From assembly GCA_964451785.1 (NCBI GenBank), contig CAYVJG010000009.1, forward strand, positions 1 through 64,000: 64,000 nucleotides of DNA, written 5' to 3'. Below the pieces are notes generated by a model that searched no databases, was not told the origin of the DNA, and worked only from the letters and a program-made list of their open reading frames with translations. Position numbers and translations under genes: made by a program. Shown piece by piece: positions 34,432 to 42,452 of the stretch. This stretch comes from JAJYSO01 sp964451785. GTDB lineage: Bacteria > Bacteroidota > Bacteroidia > Flavobacteriales > Flavobacteriaceae. How positions within the stretch are numbered: position 1 is the first letter of the stretch; each line of letters starts with the position of its first letter.

Positions 34432-35583
34432 ATGATTACTAGTGTTTTAAAAGAACAATTTGAAGACTTAGAAACGCCTTTTTATCATTACGATTTAAAC
34501 GTGTTGAAAGAAACCTTAGCGAATGCTAAAGAAAGTGCCGACAAACGCCAGTTTAAAGTGCACTTTGCCTATAAAGCCAATTTTAATCCGCGTGTATTGG
34601 CGCTGATTAATCAATACGGTTTTGGTGCCGATTGCGTGAGTGGTAACGAAGTAGCAAAAGCTGTTGAAGTTGGTGTGCCTGCTGAAAAAATCACCTTTGC
34701 CGGTGTAGGGAAATCTGATAAAGAAATCGACTATGCCTTAGCACAATCTATCTTTGCTTTTAATGTCGAGTCTGTCGAAGAGTTAGAAGTGATAGGTCAA
34801 CTAGCAAAAGCGCAAAATAAAGTGGCTAAAGTCGCTTTGCGTATAAATCCAAATGTAGATGCCAAAACACATCACTTTATTACCACAGGATTAAACGAAA
34901 ATAAGTTTGGCATTTTACCTAACAATATCCAGACTTGTGTGGAGTTGGTTAAAGAAAACCCATATCTCGAGTTGCACGGTTTACATTTTCACATAGGCTC
35001 ACAAATCACCGATATGAGTGTGTTTAAAAACTTGTGTGTCAAAGTTAATGAGTGGAATCAGTGGTTTGAAGACCGCGGAATTTACCTCAAAACGCTAAAC
35101 GTCGGCGGCGGTTTGGGCGTAGACTATTTGTTGCCGGATTTACATCCGATACCAGATTTTGAAGCTTATTTTTCTGTGTTTGAACGCTTTTTAGAATTGC
35201 GTCCACAGCAAGAAGTCCACTTTGAACTCGGTCGAGCTTTAGTGGCACAATGTGGCAGTTTGATAGCTAAAGTGCTTTATGTCAAAAAAGGATTGGCAAA
35301 GCAGTTTGCTATTCTCGATGCCGGGATGACAGAACTCATGCGTCCCGCATTATATCAAGCTTATCACAGCATTGAAAACCTATCAACTACAGGTGGGCAA
35401 AAATCAAAATACGATATCGTAGGGCCAATTTGTGAAAGTTCAGATTGCTTTGGTAAAGAGGTATTGCTTCCCGAAGTAAAACGAGGCGATTTAATTGCCA
35501 TTCGTTCAGCTGGAGCTTATGGTGAAACCATGGCATCGCGCTATAACTTACGTGATGAAGTACGGTTTTGTTATACCGATTGA
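34432..35583 (+). CDS. lysA: Diaminopimelate decarboxylase
   Basis: A 383-aa PLP enzyme of the alanine-racemase-like fold that converts meso-diaminopimelate to lysine. The PLP lysine lies in HFAYKANFNPRVL; other motifs are HFHIGSQI, GGGLGVDY, ELGRALVAQCG and the C-terminal GPICESSDCFGKE and GAYGETMASRYN. It is somewhat shorter than the E. coli enzyme but complete. Co-transcribed with aspartate kinase and followed by a clear terminator. Confidence 0.94.
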   Translation: MITSVLKEQFEDLETPFYHYDLNVLKETLANAKESADKRQFKVHFAYKANFNPRVLALINQYGFGADCVSGNEVAKAVEVGVPAEKITFAGVGKSDKEIDYALAQSIFAFNVESVEELEVIGQLAKAQNKVAKVALRINPNVDAKTHHFITTGLNENKFGILPNNIQTCVELVKENPYLELHGLHFHIGSQITDMSVFKNLCVKVNEWNQWFEDRGIYLKTLNVGGGLGVDYLLPDLHPIPDFEAYFSVFERFLELRPQQEVHFELGRALVAQCGSLIAKVLYVKKGLAKQFAILDAGMTELMRPALYQAYHSIENLSTTGGQKSKYDIVGPICESSDCFGKEVLLPEVKRGDLIAIRSAGAYGETMASRYNLRDEVRFCYTD

Positions 35584-35620
35584 TGCGGTATATGCCGTTG
35601 GTTTAAAAAGTTAACGATAC

Positions 35621-35658
35621 AAAAAGGGCTTTACTTCTGTTGAGGTAGAGCCTTTTTT
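35621..35658 (+). terminator. lysA terminator
   Basis: AAAAAGGGCTTTAC (35621-35634) pairs with GTAGAGCCTTTTTT (35645-35658) over 14 positions with two wobbles; the right arm ends in six Ts. Confidence 0.75.
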
Positions 35659-35778
35659 ACGCATTAAAAAGACAAGTTTGATTTAGGAATGCTAAATGAA
35701 TAAACAATTATTATAGCAAAGAGGGGGTAAGCTTCTTAAATTCAATTGCGCTTTCTCGATTTGGCAATTGTATTTAAT

Positions 35779-35786
35779 TATCTTTG
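35779..35786 (+). promoter_or_regulatory. mqo promoter -7 box
   Basis: TATCTTTG, full consensus, with TTTG at 35760-35763 (spacing 15, a little short). It lies 17 bases ahead of the ATG at 35804 and within the longer open frame, which settles the start. Confidence 0.6.
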
Positions 35787-35803
35787 CAAAAACTTTTTAC
35801 TTT

Positions 35804-37306
35804 ATGCACACTTCCCCTAAATCGGATAACGTTTATGATCTCATTTGCGTTGGGGGTGGAATCATGAGTGGCACGCTGGCATTGTTGACGAAGCTACTTG
35901 ACCCCAAGAGCAAGATTGGTGTTTATGAACGTTTAGATAAAGTTGGTCTTGAAAGCTCTGGAGCTTGGAACAACGCTGGTACAGGACACTCTGCTTTTTG
36001 CGAGTTAAACTATACCCCCGAAAAAGAAGACGGGTCTATCGATATTTCTAAAGCCATTTCGATTTTTAGTCAGTTTGAACGCTCTAAGGAATTTTGGTCG
36101 TATTTGGTGACTCATAATATGATTGATAATCCACAAGAGTTTATCAATGCAATCCCGCATCACAGTTGGGTGAGAGGTAAAGCTGATGCTGAGTTTTTGA
36201 AAAAGCGTTACGAGCGTTTAAAAGAAACGCCGATGTTTCAAAGCATGCAGTTTTCAGAAGATCCGGAAGTGCTTAAGCAATGGTTTCCATTGATTATGAC
36301 CGATCGTCAGCCTGATGAAGTGATGGCCGGTACGCGTATGGAATTGGGAACTGAAGTTAACTTTGGTGCCTTAACTAGACGTTATTTCACTATCCTAAAA
36401 GAACAATTTGACACGCCGGTAAGTACAGATTCTGAAATTTTAGATATTAAAAAATCAGGAAGCGAATGGCTTGTTGTGGTAAAAGATGTCAAAACAGGGC
36501 AAAAACAAACTGTCCGTACTAAACGGGTGTTTATCGGTGCTGGTGGACGTGCGTTGACCTTACTGCAAAAAACAGGCATTAAAGAAAAAGATGGTTACGG
36601 CGGGTTTCCGGTGAGTGGCCAATTCTTATTCTGTAAAAATAAAGACGTCATTGACCAACACTGGGCTAAAGTATATAGTAAAGCTGGTCCTGATGCGCCG
36701 CCAATGTCAACACCTCACCTCGATACACGTTATATCGATGGTAAACGCGAATTGTTGTTTGGTCCCTTTGCAGGATTTTCACCTAAGTTTTTAAAACATG
36801 GCTCTAACTCTGACTTGTTTAAAACCATTAAGTTGGGTAACTTGAAATCTTTGCTCGGTGCATTTTGGCATAATTTAGATTTGACAAAATACTTAATTGG
36901 TCAATTGTCATTGAGTCATGAAAATCGCATGGACATCTTACGCGATTTTGTAAAAGATGCCAAAAGTGAAGACTGGGAATTGCTAAATGCAGGACAGCGT
37001 GTACAGATTATTAAACCCGATCCTAAAAAATGGGGTAAATTACAGTTTGGAACTGAAGTGGTGCACAATACAGATGGCTCAATTACAGCCTTGTTAGGAG
37101 CTTCACCAGGTGCATCAACGGCAGTACACGCCATCTTAGAAATCTTGCAACAGGCTTTTCCGGAAGAAGTAAAAACACAAGCTTGGCAAGATAAATTGAC
37201 AGAGATGATTCCGTTTTGGAATAAAGATGCAGATGCTGATGAGACGCAATTTGTCAAAGAACAAGAACGTTGTTCAGAACTTTTAAAATTGAATGTAAAG
37301 TCCTAA
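35804..37306 (+). CDS. mqo: Malate:quinone oxidoreductase
   Basis: A 500-aa membrane-associated FAD enzyme oxidising malate to oxaloacetate with electrons passed to menaquinone. FAD-binding start YDLICVGGGIMSGTLALL, then LESSGAWNNAGTGHSAFCELNYTP (shown in part), MAGTRMELGTEVNFGALTR, GFPVSGQFLFC and ASPGASTAVHAILEIL. The frame opens at 35768, but the first 12 residues overlap the -7 box; MHTSPKSDN at 35804 is the sensible start. Near sucD, another citric-acid-cycle gene, but with its own promoter. Confidence 0.96.
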   Translation: MHTSPKSDNVYDLICVGGGIMSGTLALLTKLLDPKSKIGVYERLDKVGLESSGAWNNAGTGHSAFCELNYTPEKEDGSIDISKAISIFSQFERSKEFWSYLVTHNMIDNPQEFINAIPHHSWVRGKADAEFLKKRYERLKETPMFQSMQFSEDPEVLKQWFPLIMTDRQPDEVMAGTRMELGTEVNFGALTRRYFTILKEQFDTPVSTDSEILDIKKSGSEWLVVVKDVKTGQKQTVRTKRVFIGAGGRALTLLQKTGIKEKDGYGGFPVSGQFLFCKNKDVIDQHWAKVYSKAGPDAPPMSTPHLDTRYIDGKRELLFGPFAGFSPKFLKHGSNSDLFKTIKLGNLKSLLGAFWHNLDLTKYLIGQLSLSHENRMDILRDFVKDAKSEDWELLNAGQRVQIIKPDPKKWGKLQFGTEVVHNTDGSITALLGASPGASTAVHAILEILQQAFPEEVKTQAWQDKLTEMIPFWNKDADADETQFVKEQERCSELLKLNVKS

Positions 37307-37386
37307 ATTAGTCGCTTCATAACAAAGTGATAAACAGGATAAATAGAATTATAAATTAAAAGCTTTAGCATTTAGGGATAAAAAAT

Positions 37387-37394
37387 TACCTTTG
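37387..37394 (+). promoter_or_regulatory. sucD promoter -7 box
   Basis: TACCTTTG, full consensus, 26 bases ahead of the sucD ATG. Confidence 0.55.
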
Positions 37395-37420
37395 CAAGGC
37401 ACAAAAGAAACCATACATTT

Positions 37421-38293
37421 ATGAGTGTTTTAGTTAATAAAGATTCAAAAATAGTTGTTCAAGGATTTACCGGTAGTGAAGGTTCTTTTCACGCTGGACA
37501 AATGATCGAGTACGGAACACAAGTTGTTGCTGGCGTTACTCCTGGTAAAGGAGGACAAGAGCACTTAGGAAAACCAGTTTTTAATACAGTTGCTGAAGCT
37601 GTAGAAAACGCTGACGCCAATACAAGTATCATTTTTGTTCCGCCGGCATTTGCTGCTGATGCTATTATGGAATCTGCTGATGCAGGTATCAAAGTAATCA
37701 TCGCGATTACGGAAGGTATCCCAACTCAGGACATGATCAAAGTAAAAAATTATATCGCTGATAAAGATTGCCGCTTAATTGGCCCTAACTGTCCAGGTGT
37801 GATTACTCCTGAGGAAGCTAAAGTAGGTATCATGCCAGGATTTGTTTTCAAAAAAGGAAACGTTGGTATTGTATCTAAATCAGGTACTTTAACCTATGAA
37901 GCTGCTGATCAAGTGGTAAAACAAGGCTTAGGCGTTACAACTGCTATCGGTATTGGTGGTGACCCAATTATCGGAACCACTACTAAAGAAGCGCTTGAAC
38001 TTTTGATTAACGATGAAGAAACTGAGGCTGTAGTGCTTATCGGTGAAATCGGTGGTCAATTAGAGCCAGATGCTGCAAAATGGTATAAAGCTAGCGGTTC
38101 TAAAAAACCGGTAATCGGATTTATCGCTGGTGAAACTGCTCCTGCTGGTCGTACTATGGGTCACGCTGGTGCTATCGTTGGTGGAAGTGAAGATACTGCT
38201 CAAGCTAAAAAGAAAATCTTAAGCGAATGTGGAATACACGTGGTTGATTCTCCGGCTAAGATTGGTGAAAAAGTAAAAGAAGTTTTAGGATAG
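37421..38293 (+). CDS. sucD: Succinyl-CoA synthetase alpha subunit
   Basis: A 290-aa subunit of succinate-CoA ligase. CoA-binding fold with VQGFTGSEGSFHAGQMIEYGT-type start (37460-37520), GPNCPGVITPEEAKVGIMPG, and the phosphohistidine loop GRTMGHAGAIVGG. The beta subunit gene is not adjacent, which is common in Flavobacteriia. Followed by a strong terminator. Confidence 0.96.
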   Translation: MSVLVNKDSKIVVQGFTGSEGSFHAGQMIEYGTQVVAGVTPGKGGQEHLGKPVFNTVAEAVENADANTSIIFVPPAFAADAIMESADAGIKVIIAITEGIPTQDMIKVKNYIADKDCRLIGPNCPGVITPEEAKVGIMPGFVFKKGNVGIVSKSGTLTYEAADQVVKQGLGVTTAIGIGGDPIIGTTTKEALELLINDEETEAVVLIGEIGGQLEPDAAKWYKASGSKKPVIGFIAGETAPAGRTMGHAGAIVGGSEDTAQAKKKILSECGIHVVDSPAKIGEKVKEVLG

Positions 38294-38317
38294 ATTATCC
38301 ATTTCTTTATCATATTT

Positions 38318-38352
38318 AAAAAATCCATTGTCTCATAGATAATGGATTTTTT
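38318..38352. terminator. sucD terminator
   Basis: Perfect 12-bp stem AAAAAATCCATT (38318-38329) with AATGGATTTTTT (38341-38352), 11-base loop. Confidence 0.85.
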
Positions 38353-38474
38353 GTTTTTATTAGTTCTTTTTTTAAACTTAGATTTAAGTAGTAAATGCAA
38401 CAAAATGGGATGAGAGAATCAGGGTATAATTTGGAGGGAGCGCACTCAGGATAGTTTCATCCAATACAAATCAG

Positions 38475-38482
38475 TACCTTTG
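38475..38482 (+). promoter_or_regulatory. uvrA promoter -7 box
   Basis: TACCTTTG, full consensus, 16 bases ahead of the uvrA ATG. Confidence 0.5.
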
Positions 38483-38498
38483 TGATGAGTAATATGTT

Positions 38499-41327
38499 AT
38501 GGCAAAAATTAATGAACAAATAGAGGTCATGGGTGCTCGCGCTCATAATCTTAAAAATATAGATATTTCTATCCCTCGAGATCAACTGGTGGTGATTACC
38601 GGTTTGTCAGGGTCAGGAAAATCATCCTTAGCTTTTGATACGATTTACGCCGAAGGACAGCGTCGCTACATCGAAACTTTTTCGGCTTATGCGCGTCAGT
38701 TTTTAGGCGGACTTGAGCGTCCGGATGTCGATAAAATTGACGGGCTTTCTCCGGTGATTGCTATTGAACAAAAAACCACTAGCCGCAGTCCGCGAAGTAC
38801 CGTTGGGACAATTACCGAAATATACGATTTCTTGCGCTTGCTCTACGCGCGTGTTGGGGAAGCTTATAGCTATAAAACCGGTGAAAAAATGGTAAGCTAT
38901 AGCGATGACCAAATAAAGGACTTGATCAAAAAAGATTTTGCTGACAGGAAAATCAATATTCTCGCTCCTGTTATTCGTGCCCGTAAAGGACATTATCGCG
39001 AGCTCTTTCAACAAATTGCGAAAAAAGGATTTTTGCGCGTTCGTGTAGATGGTGAAATTCGAGAAATCGAAAAAGGCATGAAACTCGATCGCTATAAAAC
39101 ACATGATATCGAGGTGGTCATTGATCGCCTTAAAGTGAACGATACAGAGGCTGTAGATAAGCGCTTAACCCAAAGCCTAAACACTGCGATGGAGCAAGGT
39201 GATGGCGTGTTGATGATTATAGAACACAACACTGATCAGGTGCGCTTTTTTAGTCGACATTTGATGTGTCCTACCACCGGAATTTCTTACCCTACGCCAG
39301 AACCTAACAATTTTTCGTTTAACTCCCCTAAAGGCGCATGCTCACATTGTGATGGTTTGGGAACCGTTTATCAGGTGAATCTTGATAAAATTATTCCCGA
39401 TTGGAATAAATCTATAAAAGAGGGCGGACTAGAACCTTACGGGAAACCTAAGAAAAACTGGGCTTTCCGTCAGTTAGAATTGATTGCAGAACGCTTTGAT
39501 TTTAAGTTGACAGACAAGTTAAAAGATATTCCTAAAGAAGCTTTAGAAGTTATTTTACACGGCGGAAAAGATAAGCTAGAAGTCGACTCAAAAGAACTCG
39601 GTGTGAAGCGCCAATACAAAATCGATTTTGAAGGGATTGCTACTTTTATTGAGCAAACTTTTCTCTATAATGATTCAACAAAATTAAAGCGCTGGGCAAA
39701 GGCATATATGGATAAAGTTGATTGTCCAACTTGCCACGGCAGTCGTCTTAAAAAGCAATCGCTTTATTTTAAAATAAGAGAATTAAATATTGCAGAACTC
39801 GCCGATAAAGATATTGACGAATTGACCCAGTGGTTTACAGAATTGCCTAAACACCTATCTTCAAATCAATTAAAAATTGGCGAAGAGATTATTAAAGAAA
39901 TCCGTACGCGTTTACAGTTTTTGGTCAATGTTGGGTTGACTTATCTCACACTTTCGCGTGGCTCAAAAACCTTGTCTGGAGGTGAGGCACAACGCATTCG
40001 ATTGGCTACACAAATTGGTTCGCAGTTGGTCGGTGTGCTTTATATTTTAGACGAACCGAGTATAGGTTTACATCAACGTGACAATGTGAAGTTGATAGAG
40101 GCTTTAAAAACCCTACGCGATGTGGGCAACTCCGTGATTGTGGTTGAGCACGATCGCGATATGATTGAGGAAGCAGATTATGTGATTGATATCGGGCCTT
40201 TTGCCGGGAAACACGGGGGAGAAATCATCACGCAAGGTACACCGGCTGAACTGATGGAACAACACACCATGACGGCTGATTACATCAGCGGAGTTAAGCA
40301 AATTGAAGTGCCGCAAAAGCGCCGAAAAGGCAATGGAAAAAAATTGACTTTAACAGGTGCTACAGGGAATAACTTAAAAAATGTTTCTGTTGAGTTTCCT
40401 TTAGGTAAAATGATTGTAGTCACTGGCGTTTCCGGGAGTGGAAAATCGACGTTGATTAATGAAACGTTATACCCCATCCTCAATGCGCATTATTTTAACG
40501 GGGTTAAACAACCTCAACCTTATCAAAAAATTAAAGGTCTTGATGATTTAGACAAGGTCATCGCCATTGATCAATCGCCTATAGGGCGTACACCACGCTC
40601 AAATCCATCGACTTATACTAAAGTTTTTGACGAAATCAGAAAGCTTTTTGCACTTACCCCTGAGGCGCAGATTAGAGGTTATAAACCAGGCAGATTTAGT
40701 TTTAATGTTAAGGGTGGGCGCTGCGAAACTTGTCAAGGCGCCGGAGTGAAAGTTATCGAAATGAATTTTCTACCCGATGTACACGTGGCTTGTGAAACCT
40801 GTCAGGGAAAACGCTTTAATCGCGAAACCCTTGAGATACGCTATAAAGGCAAATCAATTAGCGATGTTTTGGAGATGACCGTAAATGAAGCTACCGATTT
40901 TTTTGAGAATATTCCTAAGATCTATCGCAAGCTTAAAACCTTAAAAGATGTAGGGTTGGGCTATATTACTTTAGGCCAGCAAAGCACAACCTTGTCAGGC
41001 GGTGAAGCGCAGCGTGTTAAATTAGCAACGGAATTGTCAAAGCGCTCTACGGGAAATACATTTTATATTCTCGATGAACCTACTACGGGCTTGCATTTTG
41101 AAGATATTCGTGTGTTGATGAACGTGTTAAACCAATTGACAGATATGGGCAATACGGTGTTGATTATCGAGCATAATATGGATGTGATTAAACTCGCCGA
41201 CCACATTATCGATATGGGACCCGAAGGCGGAAAAGGCGGTGGGCAAGTGGTGGCTGTCGGAACCCCTGAAGAAGTAGTAAAAAAAGCCAAAGGCTATACC
41301 GCTCCGTTTTTGAAACGCGAATTGTAA
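38499..41327 (+). CDS. uvrA: Excinuclease ABC subunit A
   Basis: A 942-aa UvrA, the damage-scanning ATPase of nucleotide excision repair. Two ABC ATPase halves: Walker A GLSGSGKSS and GVSGSGKST, signatures LSGGEAQRIRLATQIG and LSGGEAQRVKLATELS, Walker B ILDEPSIGLHQRD and ILDEPTTGLHFED. Zinc-binding cysteine pairs include CSHCDGLG, CPTCHGSR and CETCQGAG with CETCQGKR. Complete and normal length. Confidence 0.98.
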   Translation: MAKINEQIEVMGARAHNLKNIDISIPRDQLVVITGLSGSGKSSLAFDTIYAEGQRRYIETFSAYARQFLGGLERPDVDKIDGLSPVIAIEQKTTSRSPRSTVGTITEIYDFLRLLYARVGEAYSYKTGEKMVSYSDDQIKDLIKKDFADRKINILAPVIRARKGHYRELFQQIAKKGFLRVRVDGEIREIEKGMKLDRYKTHDIEVVIDRLKVNDTEAVDKRLTQSLNTAMEQGDGVLMIIEHNTDQVRFFSRHLMCPTTGISYPTPEPNNFSFNSPKGACSHCDGLGTVYQVNLDKIIPDWNKSIKEGGLEPYGKPKKNWAFRQLELIAERFDFKLTDKLKDIPKEALEVILHGGKDKLEVDSKELGVKRQYKIDFEGIATFIEQTFLYNDSTKLKRWAKAYMDKVDCPTCHGSRLKKQSLYFKIRELNIAELADKDIDELTQWFTELPKHLSSNQLKIGEEIIKEIRTRLQFLVNVGLTYLTLSRGSKTLSGGEAQRIRLATQIGSQLVGVLYILDEPSIGLHQRDNVKLIEALKTLRDVGNSVIVVEHDRDMIEEADYVIDIGPFAGKHGGEIITQGTPAELMEQHTMTADYISGVKQIEVPQKRRKGNGKKLTLTGATGNNLKNVSVEFPLGKMIVVTGVSGSGKSTLINETLYPILNAHYFNGVKQPQPYQKIKGLDDLDKVIAIDQSPIGRTPRSNPSTYTKVFDEIRKLFALTPEAQIRGYKPGRFSFNVKGGRCETCQGAGVKVIEMNFLPDVHVACETCQGKRFNRETLEIRYKGKSISDVLEMTVNEATDFFENIPKIYRKLKTLKDVGLGYITLGQQSTTLSGGEAQRVKLATELSKRSTGNTFYILDEPTTGLHFEDIRVLMNVLNQLTDMGNTVLIIEHNMDVIKLADHIIDMGPEGGKGGGQVVAVGTPEEVVKKAKGYTAPFLKREL

Positions 41328-41350
41328 AAGCGTTGAGAAATAAAAAATAG

Positions 41351-41386
41351 AACCCTCACTCTGTCACCATTGAGAGAGTGGGGGTT
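41351..41386. terminator. Hairpin downstream of uvrA
   Basis: AACCCTCACTCT (41351-41362) pairs with AGAGTGGGGGTT (41375-41386) over 12 positions with one wobble. There is no T-run, so it may be only a stabilising 3' stem. Confidence 0.45.
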
Positions 41387-41663
41387 GAGGAGTGACGTGT
41401 GTGGTGCCTAGCTTGGAGGAGAAAGTCCACTAAGTGTGATGGCAATAAAACAGAGATTATCAAGTCTTTGAAACAGTCAAGGGATTAGGATTGCTCAAGG
41501 ATAAAAATCAGGATATAACGAAAACTGAACTTATTATACTTGCTTCTCTCAAAGCGAAAAGTAGGATATTCTTTTTGAAATCAGGAGTTGTTCGTAATGG
41601 GGTATCAGAAAAACCTCCTCTAAAATTTAAAACAGTATGGTATAAAATGAAATAACTCCCCCT
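41387..41663. other. Gene-poor left edge of the accessory island
   Basis: No gene with a start codon. An open frame of 68 codons on the plus strand (41449-41655) ends ...FKTVWYKMK and has a protein-like composition but no ATG; it may be a gene fragment left at the island boundary or chance. Confidence 0.3.
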
Positions 41664-42047
41664 TTAACCTTTGATCCTCAGATCGTTTAATTGTTTTTTC
41701 AAATCGCGGATGATTACATCTTTTTCCTTGAGCCGCAGTTCAAACTGCTCAATGAGTTTATCCGATAAATTATTTATTGTCTTTATGTTTCCATTGTTTT
41801 GCAAGGCTATGCCGCCACTTTGGCTATGATTGGCTTGTTCGTTGCTGTCTTTTTTAAGGAAATATTCAGGTGCAACTTCAAAGATTTCACTGAGCTTCTC
41901 AAGTTGTGCCGCCCAAGAATTGCTTTTGCCGTTTTCTATGCGTTCATAGGCCGAACGGGAAATATTGAGTCGGTCTGCCAACTCTTCTTGTGAAAAACCT
42001 CTTGATTCCCTTAAATTTCTGATACGTTTGCCGACTTGAGTCTTCAT
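41664..42047 (-). CDS. XRE-family transcriptional regulator of the peptide island
   Basis: A 127-aa regulator. Residues about 5-62 form a Cro/C1-type helix-turn-helix (IRNLRESRGFSQEELADRL, NISRSAYERIENGKSN), followed by a linker and a C-terminal amphipathic/coiled-coil tail (LIEQFELRLKEKDVIIRDLKKQ) suited to dimerisation. It is transcribed divergently from the GG-leader peptide operon with 203 bases between, the usual arrangement for a dedicated controller. Its ligand or signal is unknown. Confidence 0.85.
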   Translation of the reverse strand: MKTQVGKRIRNLRESRGFSQEELADRLNISRSAYERIENGKSNSWAAQLEKLSEIFEVAPEYFLKKDSNEQANHSQSGGIALQNNGNIKTINNLSDKLIEQFELRLKEKDVIIRDLKKQLNDLRIKG

Positions 42048-42068
42048 TATTTTTAGTATTTAAATGGC

Positions 42069-42099
42069 TAAAGATACGATTTTTCAAAAACAGAGCAAA
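42069..42099 (-). promoter_or_regulatory. Promoter of the XRE regulator
   Basis: Minus-strand TATCTTTA (42069-42076) with TTTG 19 bases upstream (42096-42099), a good Bacteroidota promoter, about 21 bases ahead of the ATG. Confidence 0.6.
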
Positions 42100-42171
42100 G
42101 ATTCCTGAAATACGGGCAAGGGCAAAAACACTTTTTGATTTAAGTTTGCTTTAACGAAACCATTGTTTTTT

Positions 42172-42207
42172 GTTTTGACCGGGGAGCACAACCGGAAAGA
42201 ACAAAAC
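42172..42207. promoter_or_regulatory. Candidate operator dyad between the divergent promoters
   Basis: Imperfect dyad: GTTTTG (42172-42177) and CCGG (42179-42182) mirrored by CCGG (42192-42195) and CAAAAC (42202-42207). It lies just upstream of the peptide operon's -7 box, where an XRE protein could act. The link to the regulator is inferred from position only. Confidence 0.3.
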
Positions 42208-42230
42208 GTCGGTGATTTAAATTTTTTGTA

Positions 42231-42238
42231 TAACTTTA
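42231..42238 (+). promoter_or_regulatory. -7 box of the peptide operon
   Basis: TAACTTTA, one base off TAnnTTTG, 12 bases ahead of the precursor ATG. No clear -33 element, which fits a promoter needing an activator or being tightly regulated. Confidence 0.5.
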
Positions 42239-42250
42239 AAACTTAAACTT

Positions 42251-42442
42251 ATGAGTAAACTAACTTTAGATGCCCTGAAACAAAGAGTCGATGCCGTGGC
42301 TTCGGACGATTTGCTAAACCAGATTTCCGGGGGGACTGCCAATGACTGTCATGATAATGAGGAGCCTACAACAACAACCCCACGTCCTACAGTGGTTCAA
42401 GACAATACAAACCCGGGTAATTGGGGTGATAATATTGACTAA
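42251..42442 (+). CDS. Double-glycine-leader precursor peptide (putative RiPP/bacteriocin precursor)
   Basis: A 63-aa peptide. Residues 1-28 form a leader ending DLLNQISGG, with I at -4 and L at -7 relative to the cleavage point, the pattern read by C39 peptidase exporters. The predicted 35-residue core begins TANDCHDNEEP, contains a TTTTPRP stretch, and ends GNWGDNID. It has one Cys, one His, one Trp, and is rich in Asn (6), Asp (5) and Thr (7) and net acidic. It is the first gene of an operon that includes a putative peptide hydroxylase and a C39 exporter, so processing after GG28 and export are expected. It resembles Bacteroidota GG-leader precursors in the leader only; I do not recognise the core. 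Confidence 0.82.
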   Translation: MSKLTLDALKQRVDAVASDDLLNQISGGTANDCHDNEEPTTTTPRPTVVQDNTNPGNWGDNID

Positions 42443-42452
42443 GGTAATAAAA

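Noticed and set aside
42342..42452. Longer N-terminus for the HELVH lipoprotein overlapping the precursor peptide
   Set aside because: It would overlap the GG-leader gene in another frame, while the ATG at 42453 gives a proper hydrophobic signal directly after the precursor stop.
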